Shown here: positions 42,315-51,024 of the stretch, piece after piece
Layout of the letters: each line of letters opens with the position of its first letter
How positions within the stretch are numbered: position 1 is the stretch's first letter
Source: DSOI01 sp041394885
GTDB lineage: Bacteria > Acidobacteriota > Terriglobia > Bryobacterales > Bryobacteraceae
Reading direction: 5' to 3'
NCBI GenBank assembly: GCA_041394885.1
Contig: JAWKHI010000004.1
Location: forward strand, 62,001 to 126,000
DNA: 64,000 nt
Notes under the pieces: generated by a model
What the model saw: only the letters and a program-made list of their open reading frames with translations
Told to the model about the DNA's origin: nothing
Database searches by the model: none
Made by a program: the position numbers and the translations under genes

Positions 42315-45300
42315 TTAGAAGAACGCCTTGATCCCGAACTGAATCTGGCGCGGGAAGGAGTTCTGATTGGAGACCAACGACGGGAACACGGTGCCGAAGT
42401 TGGGGTTGTTCGGGTCCACGTTGAACGCGTCACGACCGTAGTAGTTGTGGTTGAACACGTTGAACGCCTCTGCCCGGAACTGGACGCGCACGCGTTCGGT
42501 GATTTGGGTCGTCTTGTTGAGCGACACGTCCATCGTGAACGCATGGTGCTTGCGGATCTGCCCGCTGCGGAGCGGCATGGCGCGCGGTGCGTAGTTGGGC
42601 AGTTGGAGCCAGGAATAGGTGGACTGATCGGTGCCGCACCCCTGGGCGATGGAGTAGGGTTGGGGCTCGACACGGCCATCGTTGAACATGCGCAGAACGC
42701 ACGGGCTCCATCCGCGAACCTGATGCGCTTTCCAATCCACGTTCTTGATGGCCGGATCTTTCAGCGCGATCACGTTGTTGTTGGTGGCGTTGATGCCGTT
42801 GGTCGGCAAGTCGGCCGGTTCGCCGCTGGCGGTGGTGTAGAACGTAGTCCACTCCCAGCCGGAAATCAGCTTCTTGACCGCGCCTGTGGAGCCGGCCCCG
42901 AACTTCTTTCCCTCGCCAAAGGGCAGATCGTAGACGGTGGTGAACTTGAAGTAGTGAGGACGGTCCAGGAAGTAGAGCCCGCGCTGCTGCACGTTGGCGT
43001 AGGGATCGTTCCAGCCCCACTGCTCCATATTCTTGCTGAGCGTGTAGTTGGCGTTGATGATGAGATCCCGGCCCATGCGCTGGTTGTAGGTAGCCTGCAA
43101 GGCGTTGTACCAGGCCTTGGAACCGTTCACGCCGCGGCGGGACATGTCACCGGCGAATTGTGGGAAGGGCCGGTTGGCGTTAAAGCGGCTGATGTTGGCG
43201 GCGCTGAAGTAGGTGGTCCCCCGGAAGGCCTCAATCCCTCGGAACGGGTTGGGGACCTGCTGATCGCAATAGGACGCGCTGCCTCCCTCGAGCAGATTGC
43301 ACTGCTTGCGGAAGTCGAGCGAAGGGATGTTGTAGTTGCGCTCGTTGTTGAGATCCACAGACCGGCTTCCGACGTAGGTGACCTCCACGTTCGAGGTTTG
43401 GCTGGTCTGGAACTGGAACCCATAAGAGAACTGATGCACCTTAGGGGTGTTGAAGTCCGGGTCAAACCAGGCGGTGTTGTTACCGGCGAAAGTAAGCGGA
43501 CCCTGGCTCGATCCGGCCGGGAGATTGAATCCGCCGGCGAAGGGGTTGGATAGCAGGTTCGTAATCGGATTGCGGCCGCCGTCGAGGGTGTCCACGATAT
43601 TGGTGAACACCGAGTATCCGGCATACTGCAGAAAGTTATTGTCCGGATTGAGATAGTAGAGACCGTATCCACCGCGCATGACCAGTTTGTCGGTGATCTG
43701 ATAGGCCGCGCCGATTCGCGGCTGCCAATTGTTGAGGTCCCTCTTGGCGGCAATCGTGGGCTGGCCATCGGCCCCGACGAAGCGCAATCCGCCGCGGAGG
43801 TTGGACAACCCGGGCAGTTGCGAAAGCGGCGTCGCTTGCGTGGGATCGAATCCGCGATTCATCCGGTTGTACTTTTCGTCGGGAGGGCCGTTGTAATCCC
43901 ACCGCAGGCCCAGGTTCATCGTCAGCTTCCGCGTCACCTTCCAGTCATCCTGGAAGTACGGCGCGAAGTACCACTGCCGGTTGAAAGGAAACAGCGGGAC
44001 GTTCACGCCGCCACCGGTGGGCGTGCCGAGCAGGAAATTGGCATAAGCGTCGCCGGATACCGCGTCGCCCTGGTTCCACACCCGCTGCGTGTAGTTCTTG
44101 TTGTTGGTGAACTGCAGAATGTTGCCGGTGTTCTGCTGGATGTAGTGGATACGGCGCACGTCGGCGCCCATCTTCATGGTGTGGCTTCCCACGATCTTGG
44201 TGACGCTGCTTTGAATGCTGTAGTTGTTGGTGATGTTGATGCTTTGGTAGCGGCCGAGGCTCGAGTAGCCGTTGAACTCCCAGCGTCCGAAGAAGGTGGG
44301 CCCGGGCAGTTGGCTCACCAGGCTTGCCGGCAAACCGAGCGAGGTCAGGTCGAACCCGTCGTTGGCCCGGCCGAGCCCCTTCTCGATGAAGCGGTTGTAG
44401 GAGGCGCGCACGTTGATCACCGTGGTCGGGGCAGCGGTCCAAACCCAGTCGGCCACGTAGGCGTCGTTGATGCGCTGGAACGGCTGTTGGCCGTCGGTGC
44501 CCACTTTGTTGTCGATGCCGTTCACCGCGCGATCCTCGGTCCGGTCATTGGATGCATGGCGGAAGAATCCGCGATGGCGGTCCCCGAAATTGAAGTCGAA
44601 CTTCAGAATCAGGTTGTAGAACTTGTCGTGATTCACGTAGTTGGGCAGCAGGAAGTTCGACGTTGAATATGCCTGGCCGGCGCGAGTGGGGGAGTTCGGC
44701 AGCGGCATGAACGCGGTGAGAGCTTTGGCCACCGGATTGATACGGCTCGACGGAATCATATTGCCCGGGAATGGCGACCGCACCGGGTTGCCGTTGGGAT
44801 CCTGCGCGTTGAGCGGGTCATAGATCAGCACCGGCTGGCCCGACGCGTTCCTGAGCTTGGAAAAATCGCCGTTGCGCATTTCCTGTTCCGGGTACGAGTT
44901 CGTCAGGGGGTTCGGCGTGTTCTCGCGGTAGTTCTCAAAGCTGCCGAGGAAGAAGCCTTTCGTGGTCGAGTTCTTGGTCAGCAGTTTGGGAATGTAGAGC
45001 GGCCCCTCGAGTTGGAAGCCATACTGATCGAGAACGTGATCGGCGCGAGTGGCGCCAACGGCGTTGCCCTGGAAGGTATTGGCGTCCAGAAACTTGCGGC
45101 GCAGGAACTCCCACCCGGTGGCATGGAACTGATTGGTGCCGCTTTTCAGAACCACGTTGAAGACACCGCCGCCGGTCTTGCCATATTGCGCATCATAGGA
45201 ATTCATCTGGACATTGAACTCTTGCACCGCGTCCACGATGGGCACGTAGGCGATGTTGTTGCCGCCGGCCTGGGCGTTGTTCGGAGCACCGTCGAGCATG

Positions 45301-45881
45301 AACTCGTTGTTCGATTGGCGGCCCCCGTTCACCGACCATTGCGCGATGGCGCCATTGTCGAAGGGCCGCTGCCAGATGGCCGCGCCGCGGAAGGTCACGC
45401 CCGGCATCATGGTGCCGAGCATGAACGGGTTGCGCGCATTGAGCGGAAGCTCGGCCACCTGCTTGGTGTTCACCACGCCGGAGCGCGACGCGGTTTGCGT
45501 CTCGAGCAGCGCCGCCTCGGCGGTGACGCTGATGGACTCCGTCATCGCGCCCACTTCCAGACTGACGTCGATACCCGCGATCTGACCCACCTGGAGAGTA
45601 ATGTTCTCGCGGTTGAACTGCTTGAAGCCGTCCGCGGCGACGGTTAACTTGTAACTTCCGGGACGAAGCAGTGGGATCGAATAAGTCCCAGCTCCATCCG
45701 AAGTAGCATTGGATGTTTCCGCGGTGGCGGTGTTGATGGCTTGAATCTTGGCGTTGGGAACCGCAGCGCCGCTCGAGTCAGAAACGTGACCCGAAATCGT
45801 GGCGCGGAATTCCTGCGCGGAGCTTATGCCGAGTGCCAGCAGACACACCGGTATCCATTTGACGAGCGAAGTAGACCTCAC
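42315..45881 (-). CDS. Oar-like TonB-dependent receptor, paralogue 3
   Basis: This 1,188-residue protein starts at GTG 45881 (VRSTSLVKWIPVCLLALGIS), seven bases after AAGGGG; the frame is open 59 codons further up without homology. It has a regulatory-like domain (ISGHVSDSSGAAVPNAKIQA), a plug (NGGRQSNNEFMLDGAPNN; FNVQMNSYDAQYGKTGGGVF) and a barrel ending GIKAFF. In some blocks it matches paralogue 2, in others paralogue 1 (LGLPASL, NPFRGIEAFRGT, GLYFLDRPH), so it looks mosaic. It is divergent from the CRTAC1 gene. Confidence 0.92.
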   Translation of the reverse strand: MRSTSLVKWIPVCLLALGISSAQEFRATISGHVSDSSGAAVPNAKIQAINTATAETSNATSDGAGTYSIPLLRPGSYKLTVAADGFKQFNRENITLQVGQIAGIDVSLEVGAMTESISVTAEAALLETQTASRSGVVNTKQVAELPLNARNPFMLGTMMPGVTFRGAAIWQRPFDNGAIAQWSVNGGRQSNNEFMLDGAPNNAQAGGNNIAYVPIVDAVQEFNVQMNSYDAQYGKTGGGVFNVVLKSGTNQFHATGWEFLRRKFLDANTFQGNAVGATRADHVLDQYGFQLEGPLYIPKLLTKNSTTKGFFLGSFENYRENTPNPLTNSYPEQEMRNGDFSKLRNASGQPVLIYDPLNAQDPNGNPVRSPFPGNMIPSSRINPVAKALTAFMPLPNSPTRAGQAYSTSNFLLPNYVNHDKFYNLILKFDFNFGDRHRGFFRHASNDRTEDRAVNGIDNKVGTDGQQPFQRINDAYVADWVWTAAPTTVINVRASYNRFIEKGLGRANDGFDLTSLGLPASLVSQLPGPTFFGRWEFNGYSSLGRYQSINITNNYSIQSSVTKIVGSHTMKMGADVRRIHYIQQNTGNILQFTNNKNYTQRVWNQGDAVSGDAYANFLLGTPTGGGVNVPLFPFNRQWYFAPYFQDDWKVTRKLTMNLGLRWDYNGPPDEKYNRMNRGFDPTQATPLSQLPGLSNLRGGLRFVGADGQPTIAAKRDLNNWQPRIGAAYQITDKLVMRGGYGLYYLNPDNNFLQYAGYSVFTNIVDTLDGGRNPITNLLSNPFAGGFNLPAGSSQGPLTFAGNNTAWFDPDFNTPKVHQFSYGFQFQTSQTSNVEVTYVGSRSVDLNNERNYNIPSLDFRKQCNLLEGGSASYCDQQVPNPFRGIEAFRGTTYFSAANISRFNANRPFPQFAGDMSRRGVNGSKAWYNALQATYNQRMGRDLIINANYTLSKNMEQWGWNDPYANVQQRGLYFLDRPHYFKFTTVYDLPFGEGKKFGAGSTGAVKKLISGWEWTTFYTTASGEPADLPTNGINATNNNVIALKDPAIKNVDWKAHQVRGWSPCVLRMFNDGRVEPQPYSIAQGCGTDQSTYSWLQLPNYAPRAMPLRSGQIRKHHAFTMDVSLNKTTQITERVRVQFRAEAFNVFNHNYYGRDAFNVDPNNPNFGTVFPSLVSNQNSFPRQIQFGIKAFF

Positions 45882-45903
45882 GTCGATCCCCTTTCGGGCG
45901 CAC

Positions 45904-45923
45904 TGCATCGAAGCATCGATGCA
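45904..45923. promoter_or_regulatory. Perfect inverted repeat, candidate operator
   Basis: TGCATCGA-AGCA-TCGATGCA is an exact 8-base inverted repeat with a four-base spacer. It lies in the 121-base gap between the divergent TonB-receptor 3 and CRTAC1 genes, about 22 bases upstream of the former's GTG. It could bind a dimeric regulator of both genes. Confidence 0.4.
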
Positions 45924-46002
45924 TCCGTAGTGCGCGCATTCCCACCCTGGAACGGCGTGCAAAACCGTCCCAAGCAATTCAGAGGGATAATAGCATGGAG
46001 AA

Positions 46003-47070
46003 ATGCAGTATCGGAAGAGCCAAAATGCTCTCTTAACGGCGATGTTACTCCAGGTCATTGCGGCACAAGGAGTTATGGCTCAATTAACGCAAGTGCATGT
46101 AGCTACAGGATTTAAACTTACTAATGCTGCCGGCGGCGAGAAGCATCAAATCGAGACGATGCCGGGCGGTGTGGCGATGGCCGACTTCGATAATGACGGA
46201 AAGCCGGACCTGTTTTTCACCAATGGCGCGCCGCAACCCGGGCTGCGGAAATCCGGCCCGCCGTGGTGGAACCGGATGCTGCGCAACCGCGGCGGGTGGC
46301 GTTTCGAAGACGTGACAGCGAAAGCCGGCGTCCAGGGGACGGGCTACGCGATGGGCGCCGCCGCGGCTGATTTCGATGGCGACGGATTTACTGACCTGCT
46401 GGTGCTCGGCGTCGGATTCCGCACGCTCTACCGCAACCGCGGCGGCGGCGCCTTTGACGACGTTACCGCCAAGGCTGGCCTGGAAGACCGAACATGGTCC
46501 ATCTCGGCCGCCTGGCTCGACTACGATAACGATGGCGATCTGGATCTGTTCGTGGTTCACTACTGCCGGTGGGATCCCAAGACCGAGCCGTTTTGCGGCG
46601 ACGCCAAGGCCGGATTCCGTACCTACTGCCATCCCAAGTTTTACGACGGCCTGCCGAATCGCCTCTACCGCAACAACGGCAATGGAACGTTCACCGACGT
46701 TTCGGTGGAAAGCGGCATAGCCGCGCACATCGGCAAGGGAATGGGCGTGGCGGTGGCCGATTACGACAGGGATGGGCGTCCGGACATCTATGTGGCCAAC
46801 GATGCCGCACCGGACTTCCTGTTCCACAACGACGGAGACGGACTGTTCACGGAAACGGGCATGGAAGCCGGCATCGCGCTCACCGACGACGGAAAGGCGG
46901 TTTCTTCGATGGGGGCCGATTTCAAGGACGTGGACGATGACGGCCGGCCGGATCTGTTTCTCACTGCCCTCGCCAACGAAACCTTTCCCCTGTTCCGCAA
47001 TCTCGGCCAGGGCTTGTTCCGCCGACATGACTTGGCGCAGCCGCATCGGCGCGGCCACCATCGCCCATAG
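46003..47070 (+). CDS. CRTAC1 / FG-GAP repeat secreted protein (5' part, frameshifted)
   Basis: A signal peptide (LLTAMLLQVIAAQGVMAQ) is followed by calcium-binding FG-GAP/VCBS repeats, such as MADFDNDGKPDLFFTN, AADFDGDGFTDLLVLG, LDYDNDGDLDLFVVHY and VADYDRDGRPDIYVAN. The repeats should form a beta-propeller outside the cell. The frame ends early at 47070. At 47019-47020 the sequence reads ttgttcCgccgac, and dropping one C joins LFRNLGQGLF directly to ADMTWRSRIGAATIAHSGWS in the next frame. The whole protein would be about 563 residues. This is either an indel error or a broken gene. Confidence 0.8.
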   Translation: MQYRKSQNALLTAMLLQVIAAQGVMAQLTQVHVATGFKLTNAAGGEKHQIETMPGGVAMADFDNDGKPDLFFTNGAPQPGLRKSGPPWWNRMLRNRGGWRFEDVTAKAGVQGTGYAMGAAAADFDGDGFTDLLVLGVGFRTLYRNRGGGAFDDVTAKAGLEDRTWSISAAWLDYDNDGDLDLFVVHYCRWDPKTEPFCGDAKAGFRTYCHPKFYDGLPNRLYRNNGNGTFTDVSVESGIAAHIGKGMGVAVADYDRDGRPDIYVANDAAPDFLFHNDGDGLFTETGMEAGIALTDDGKAVSSMGADFKDVDDDGRPDLFLTALANETFPLFRNLGQGLFRRHDLAQPHRRGHHRP

Positions 47071-47695
47071 CGGATGGTCCACCGGTATCTACGATTTCGA
47101 TCTTGACGGCCGGAAGGACATTTTCGCCGCCAACGGCGACGTCCAGGACAACACGGAAGTCTATTCGAGCCGGCAGTCGAAGCAGCCGAATCAACTGCTG
47201 CGGAATTTGGGCGATGGGACGTTCGAGGATATTCGCGTGGGTGCGCCGGCGCAGCATCGCGGCGCGGCGTTCGGCGATCTGGATGACGACGGCCGCGTGG
47301 ACGTGGTGGTGACGCGGCTGAATCAGGAGCCGGTCTTCTATAAGAACGCCTACGGTGCGGGCCGCCACTGGCTGGGCGTGCGGCTACGCGGGTCGCGCGG
47401 AAATCGCGATGGCATCGGCGCCGAGGTCCGCATCACGGCGGACGGGCGGACTCAGTATTGGCCGGTCTCCCAAGCGGTAGGATACGCGTCATCGAGCGTT
47501 CCGGTGGTCTACGCCGGGCTGGGCGAACAGACGCGCGCCGATATCGAAGTGGCCTGGCCCGGAGGCGCTCGCCAGTCGCTGCGCGGGGTAGCGGCGGACC
47601 GGGTTATCGAGATTCGCCAGCAGGAACCTTCGCCAGCCGCCGCGCGCGGACAAGCAGCAGTCGAGCTGCGTCGTGCCTTGGATCCGCGGATGTGA
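47027..47695 (+). CDS. CRTAC1 protein 3' part with ASPIC/UnbV domain
   Basis: This +1 frame carries the last FG-GAP repeats (IYDFDLDGRKDIFAANGDVQ, FGDLDDDGRVDVVVTRLNQE) and a C-terminal ASPIC/UnbV domain (HWLGVRLRGSRGNRDGIGAE, VVYAGLGEQTRADIEVAWPG). An ATG at 47027 is in frame but is probably not a true start, since the protein continues from the upstream frame. The last 92 bases overlap the convergent TPR gene. CRTAC1 proteins are abundant in Acidobacteriota, and their binding partners are mostly unknown. Confidence 0.75.
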   Translation: MTWRSRIGAATIAHSGWSTGIYDFDLDGRKDIFAANGDVQDNTEVYSSRQSKQPNQLLRNLGDGTFEDIRVGAPAQHRGAAFGDLDDDGRVDVVVTRLNQEPVFYKNAYGAGRHWLGVRLRGSRGNRDGIGAEVRITADGRTQYWPVSQAVGYASSSVPVVYAGLGEQTRADIEVAWPGGARQSLRGVAADRVIEIRQQEPSPAAARGQAAVELRRALDPRM

Positions 47696-48314
47696 TGGCT
47701 TCCAGATGCGGGATGGCGGCGGACACCCGGCCCGCCTGCACCAAAGCAAGCGCCAGTTCGAACCGCGCGGCGGTGGTCCCCAGGGACTGTGCACTCTCCA
47801 GCATCGGAACGGCCTCGGCCGGGCGGCCCTGGCGCACCAGGAACTTCCCGTAGGCCAGTTGTGCCTCGCCCAGCGGCTGGCCGGTGCGCCGCAGCGCGGC
47901 GACAAAGCGTTCCTGCGCCTCACCGTATCGCCCCAACGCCTCCAGACACTGACCGAGCGCGGCTTCCGCTCGCGCCTTTTGCGGGTCCTGTTTGACTGAC
48001 TTTTCGAGAAGCGGGATCGCTTCGCGGTACTGGTCGGCGGCGTAGCGGGCGCGGCCGGCGTAGTAGCAGACGTCGAACAGGGCCGGGTCGATCTCGCAGG
48101 CGCGTTCAAAATGAGGCGCGGCGGACCGGTAGTCGCCGAGCGAGGCATAGGCCACACCGAGCGCTTTGCGGATTTGTGGATTGCGCGCCTCCGCCGCCGC
48201 GGCCTTTTCGAGAAGTGGTATTGCCGCGGCGGGATTGCCGCTTTCGATCAGTCGCACGGCACGGTCGTAGTCCGGGGCGGCAAACAGAAGCGCTATCAGG
48301 GCCGTTAGCATCAT
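47604..48314 (-). CDS. TPR-repeat protein
   Basis: This protein of about 236 residues has a short signal-like start (MMLTALIALLFAAP) and about five TPR units: YDRAVRLIESGNPAAAIPLL, LGVAYASLGDYRSAAPHFER, ARYAADQYREAIPLLEKSVK, LGQCLEALGRYGEAQERFVA. The start is ATG 48314 (or 48311). It converges on, and overlaps by 92 bases, the CRTAC1 gene. TPR proteins are common neighbours of CRTAC1 genes in this group. It is probably periplasmic and may assist the neighbouring surface proteins. Confidence 0.78.
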   Translation of the reverse strand: MMLTALIALLFAAPDYDRAVRLIESGNPAAAIPLLEKAAAAEARNPQIRKALGVAYASLGDYRSAAPHFERACEIDPALFDVCYYAGRARYAADQYREAIPLLEKSVKQDPQKARAEAALGQCLEALGRYGEAQERFVAALRRTGQPLGEAQLAYGKFLVRQGRPAEAVPMLESAQSLGTTAARFELALALVQAGRVSAAIPHLEAITSADPRHDAARLLLVRARRLAKVPAGESR

Positions 48315-48370
48315 GTCGGCAATCCAGGGCGGGGACAATCCCGGGTGGATACAATCTTAGGGTGACACGA

Positions 48371-49411
48371 ATGAGAATGCCCGGCGCAATCATACCCGTG
48401 TTGGCCGCCCTTTCGCTGGCAGTCGCGGGAATCGCGCAGCAGCCGCCTGCGCAGCCCGGCCCCAAGCAGGAGCCGGAAGCCGGCGGCGTGTTTCGGCTTC
48501 CCTCCCGGATGCCCGAAGAGCCCACCATCGCGACAGGGAAGGAAGAACCGAAAGAAGAAGGGCCCAAGCGACTCGAGTTCACCGGTGCTCCGATTTCCCT
48601 GCCCTACACTTGCACCGAAGAGGAAATCCAGGCCTTCGGCATGACATGCTCGGCGTCGGATCCGTGCCCGGTGTACCTGGACCTCGCCCATATCCACGCG
48701 GTAGGGCGGAAGCTTTTTCTCACCGGGAACCTGCACAACGGCGCCAGTACGATGGCTTCAGTGCTGCTGATATCCGAGGATGGCGGCGGATCGTGGTTCG
48801 AGCCCGTGGAACGGCAGCGGGCAGCAGGTCTCGATCAGGTTCTGTTCTACGACGTGGAAACGGGCTGGATCAGCGGCCAGACGCTCGGAGCGTTACCGCG
48901 CGACCCCTTCCTGCTGCTCACCACCGACGGCGGCAAGACCTGGCGCAAGCGCCCGTTGTTTTCCGAAACTCATCTCGGCGCCATAGACCGGTTTCAGTTC
49001 GAGTCCCGGACGGCCGGAACGCTGCTGATCGACCGCGGTCCTTCGGGCTCGGAAGCCCGCTACGAACGATATGAAACGATGACCGGTGGCGATTCGTGGA
49101 TGGTCCGCGAGGTGAGTTCAAAGCCGATCCAGTTGCGGGGCGCAAAGCCGGGCGGAGGCAGTCCGGACTGGCGGATCCGCGCCGATGCCAAAGCAGGCGC
49201 GCACTGGATCGAAAAGCGCAACGGCGCCAGATGGACCCAGGTTTCCGCGTTTCGAGTGAAGGCGGGCGAGTGCCAGCCCGACGATAGTCCGCTCGCCGAA
49301 CCGCCTCCGGAGCCGGAGGACGCGCCCGCGGCGGCGCCTCGCCCCACCCCAACGAGACGAAGCCCGAGTCCGCGGCCCCCCTCCGCGCCACCATCGCTCA
49401 AGAAAAAGTAA
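48371..49411 (+). CDS. Secreted Asp-box (BNR/Ycf48-like) propeller protein
   Basis: The 346-residue protein begins MRMPGAIIPVLAALSLAVAG, a signal peptide, followed by a Pro-rich linker. The core has Asp-box motifs (LLISEDGGGSWFEPV and LLLTTDGGKTWRKRPLFSET) and Ycf48-like turns (VLFYDVETGWISGQTLG). Two Cys pairs (YTCTEEE, MTCSASDPCPV) may form disulfides. The tail is low complexity (Pro, Ser, Arg, Lys). It is exported and non-enzymatic as far as visible. Its start is 56 bases from the divergent TPR gene, and HyuB follows after six bases. Confidence 0.72.
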   Translation: MRMPGAIIPVLAALSLAVAGIAQQPPAQPGPKQEPEAGGVFRLPSRMPEEPTIATGKEEPKEEGPKRLEFTGAPISLPYTCTEEEIQAFGMTCSASDPCPVYLDLAHIHAVGRKLFLTGNLHNGASTMASVLLISEDGGGSWFEPVERQRAAGLDQVLFYDVETGWISGQTLGALPRDPFLLLTTDGGKTWRKRPLFSETHLGAIDRFQFESRTAGTLLIDRGPSGSEARYERYETMTGGDSWMVREVSSKPIQLRGAKPGGGSPDWRIRADAKAGAHWIEKRNGARWTQVSAFRVKAGECQPDDSPLAEPPPEPEDAPAAAPRPTPTRRSPSPRPPSAPPSLKKK

Positions 49412-49417
49412 CGCCTC

Positions 49418-50995
49418 ATGCCAGCGGCAGACCCGATTGAACTTGAACTCTTCCGGCATCTGACGGCGTCGATTTGCGGCGAGATGGGGATCGTGCTGCG
49501 AAAGACCGCTTTCTCGGTCAACATCAAGGAACGCCGCGACTACTCATGCGCCGTATACAACGCCGCGGGTGAGACGGTAGCGATGGGTGACCACATGCCG
49601 GTTCATCTCGGCGCGATGCCGGAGTCCGTACGGCACGTCAGGGATTCGATCGAGTTGCGCCCGGGTGACGTGGCGATCGTCAACGATCCATTCCGCGGCG
49701 GGACACACCTACCCGACATCACCGCCGTCAGCGGAGTGTTCCTCGATGGCGAAACTCGTCCGCGTTTCTTTCTGGCCAATCGGGCGCACCATGCCGACGT
49801 GGGGGGCATGAGCCCCGGTTCGATGCCGCTGGCTCGCGAGATCTACCAGGAAGGCATTCGAATCCCGCCCGTGCTGCTTGTCGAGCGAGGCGTGATACAG
49901 AGGCGGCTCCTCGATCTGATCCTGGCCAACGTGCGGACGCCGGTGGAGCGTGAAGGTGACCTGATGGCCCAGATGATGTCGATCGAACGCGGCCGGGCGC
50001 GGCTGGGCGAAGCGGTGAGCCGTTATGGCATCGCGCGTGTGGAGCGGAACCTAGCACTGCTGTGCGGCTACTCGGAGCGGATGATGCGGGCGCGCCTGGA
50101 ACGGCTGCCGGACGGTGTATTTCGCTTCGAGGACTGGCTCGATAGCGACGGCGTTTCCGATCGGCCGGTGCGGATTGCTGTGGCGATTTCGATCGGCGGC
50201 GGACGCGCCGTGGTGGACTTTCGCGGATCCGACCCGCAGGTGTCCGGTCCCGTGAACGCCAATCAGGCGGTGGCCATGTCCGCGGTAGCCTACGTGTTTC
50301 GCTGCCTGCTCGAAGAGGACGTTCCGTTTACCGCGGGGCTGATGCGTCCGATCGAGATTGTGAATCCGGAAGGAATGGTAACCAGCGCACGCGCGCCGGC
50401 GGCGATGGCGGCGGGAAACGTGGAGACGTCTCAACGGATCACAGACGTCTTGTTGGGCGCGCTCGCCGGCGCCGATCCAGATGCCATTCCCGCGGCAAGT
50501 TCGGGCACCATGAACAACATTTCTTTCGGAGGGTGGGATCCGGAGCGGAAGCGGCCGTTCGCCTACTACGAGACGATTGCCGGCGGAGGGGGCGCGCACG
50601 CGCACGGGCCGGGGCTGGACGCCACGCACTCGCATATGACCAACAGCCTGAATACTCCAGTGGAAGCGTTCGAGCATCAGTATCCGGTTCGGGTGCGCTC
50701 GTACCGGATTCGGCGCGGCTCGCGAGGCGAGGGGCTTCACACCGGTGGCGAGGGCATCCAGAAGGAGCTCGAATTTCTGGCCGCTGCGGAGCTCACGGTA
50801 CTTTCCGACCGGCGTGCGCGCGGGCCATACGGATTGTCGGGAGGCAAGGCGGGCCGTCCTGGACGCAATCGCGTAAATGGACGCGAAATTCCCGCCAAGA
50901 CGCGCCGGAACCTGGAGCCGGGCGACGTTGTTTCCATCGAAACACCGGGCGGCGGCGGTTGGGGACGCGCCGAGGCTCAACCGGGCCGCAAGTAG
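49418..50995 (+). CDS. hyuB: Hydantoinase B / oxoprolinase family protein
   Basis: This 525-residue protein is a full-length HyuB: IELELFRHLTASICGEMGIV, RKTAFSVNIKERRDYSCAVY, VAIVNDPFRGGTHLPDITAV, ANRAHHADVGGMSPGSMP, GGGGAHAHGPGLDATHSHMT and the C-terminal IETPGGGGWG. The family, with HyuA, opens hydantoin or 5-oxoproline rings using ATP. No hyuA is present next to it: upstream is an Asp-box protein and downstream a transporter. It may work with a HyuA encoded elsewhere. Confidence 0.92.
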   Translation: MPAADPIELELFRHLTASICGEMGIVLRKTAFSVNIKERRDYSCAVYNAAGETVAMGDHMPVHLGAMPESVRHVRDSIELRPGDVAIVNDPFRGGTHLPDITAVSGVFLDGETRPRFFLANRAHHADVGGMSPGSMPLAREIYQEGIRIPPVLLVERGVIQRRLLDLILANVRTPVEREGDLMAQMMSIERGRARLGEAVSRYGIARVERNLALLCGYSERMMRARLERLPDGVFRFEDWLDSDGVSDRPVRIAVAISIGGGRAVVDFRGSDPQVSGPVNANQAVAMSAVAYVFRCLLEEDVPFTAGLMRPIEIVNPEGMVTSARAPAAMAAGNVETSQRITDVLLGALAGADPDAIPAASSGTMNNISFGGWDPERKRPFAYYETIAGGGGAHAHGPGLDATHSHMTNSLNTPVEAFEHQYPVRVRSYRIRRGSRGEGLHTGGEGIQKELEFLAAAELTVLSDRRARGPYGLSGGKAGRPGRNRVNGREIPAKTRRNLEPGDVVSIETPGGGGWGRAEAQPGRK

Positions 50996-51024
50996 AGGTG
51001 AATGATCGGCTATCATGGTGAACG

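Noticed and set aside
33629..45881. TonB-receptor repeats as a mobile element or recombination cassette
   Set aside because: No terminal inverted repeats, target duplications or transposase; tandem gene duplication explains them.
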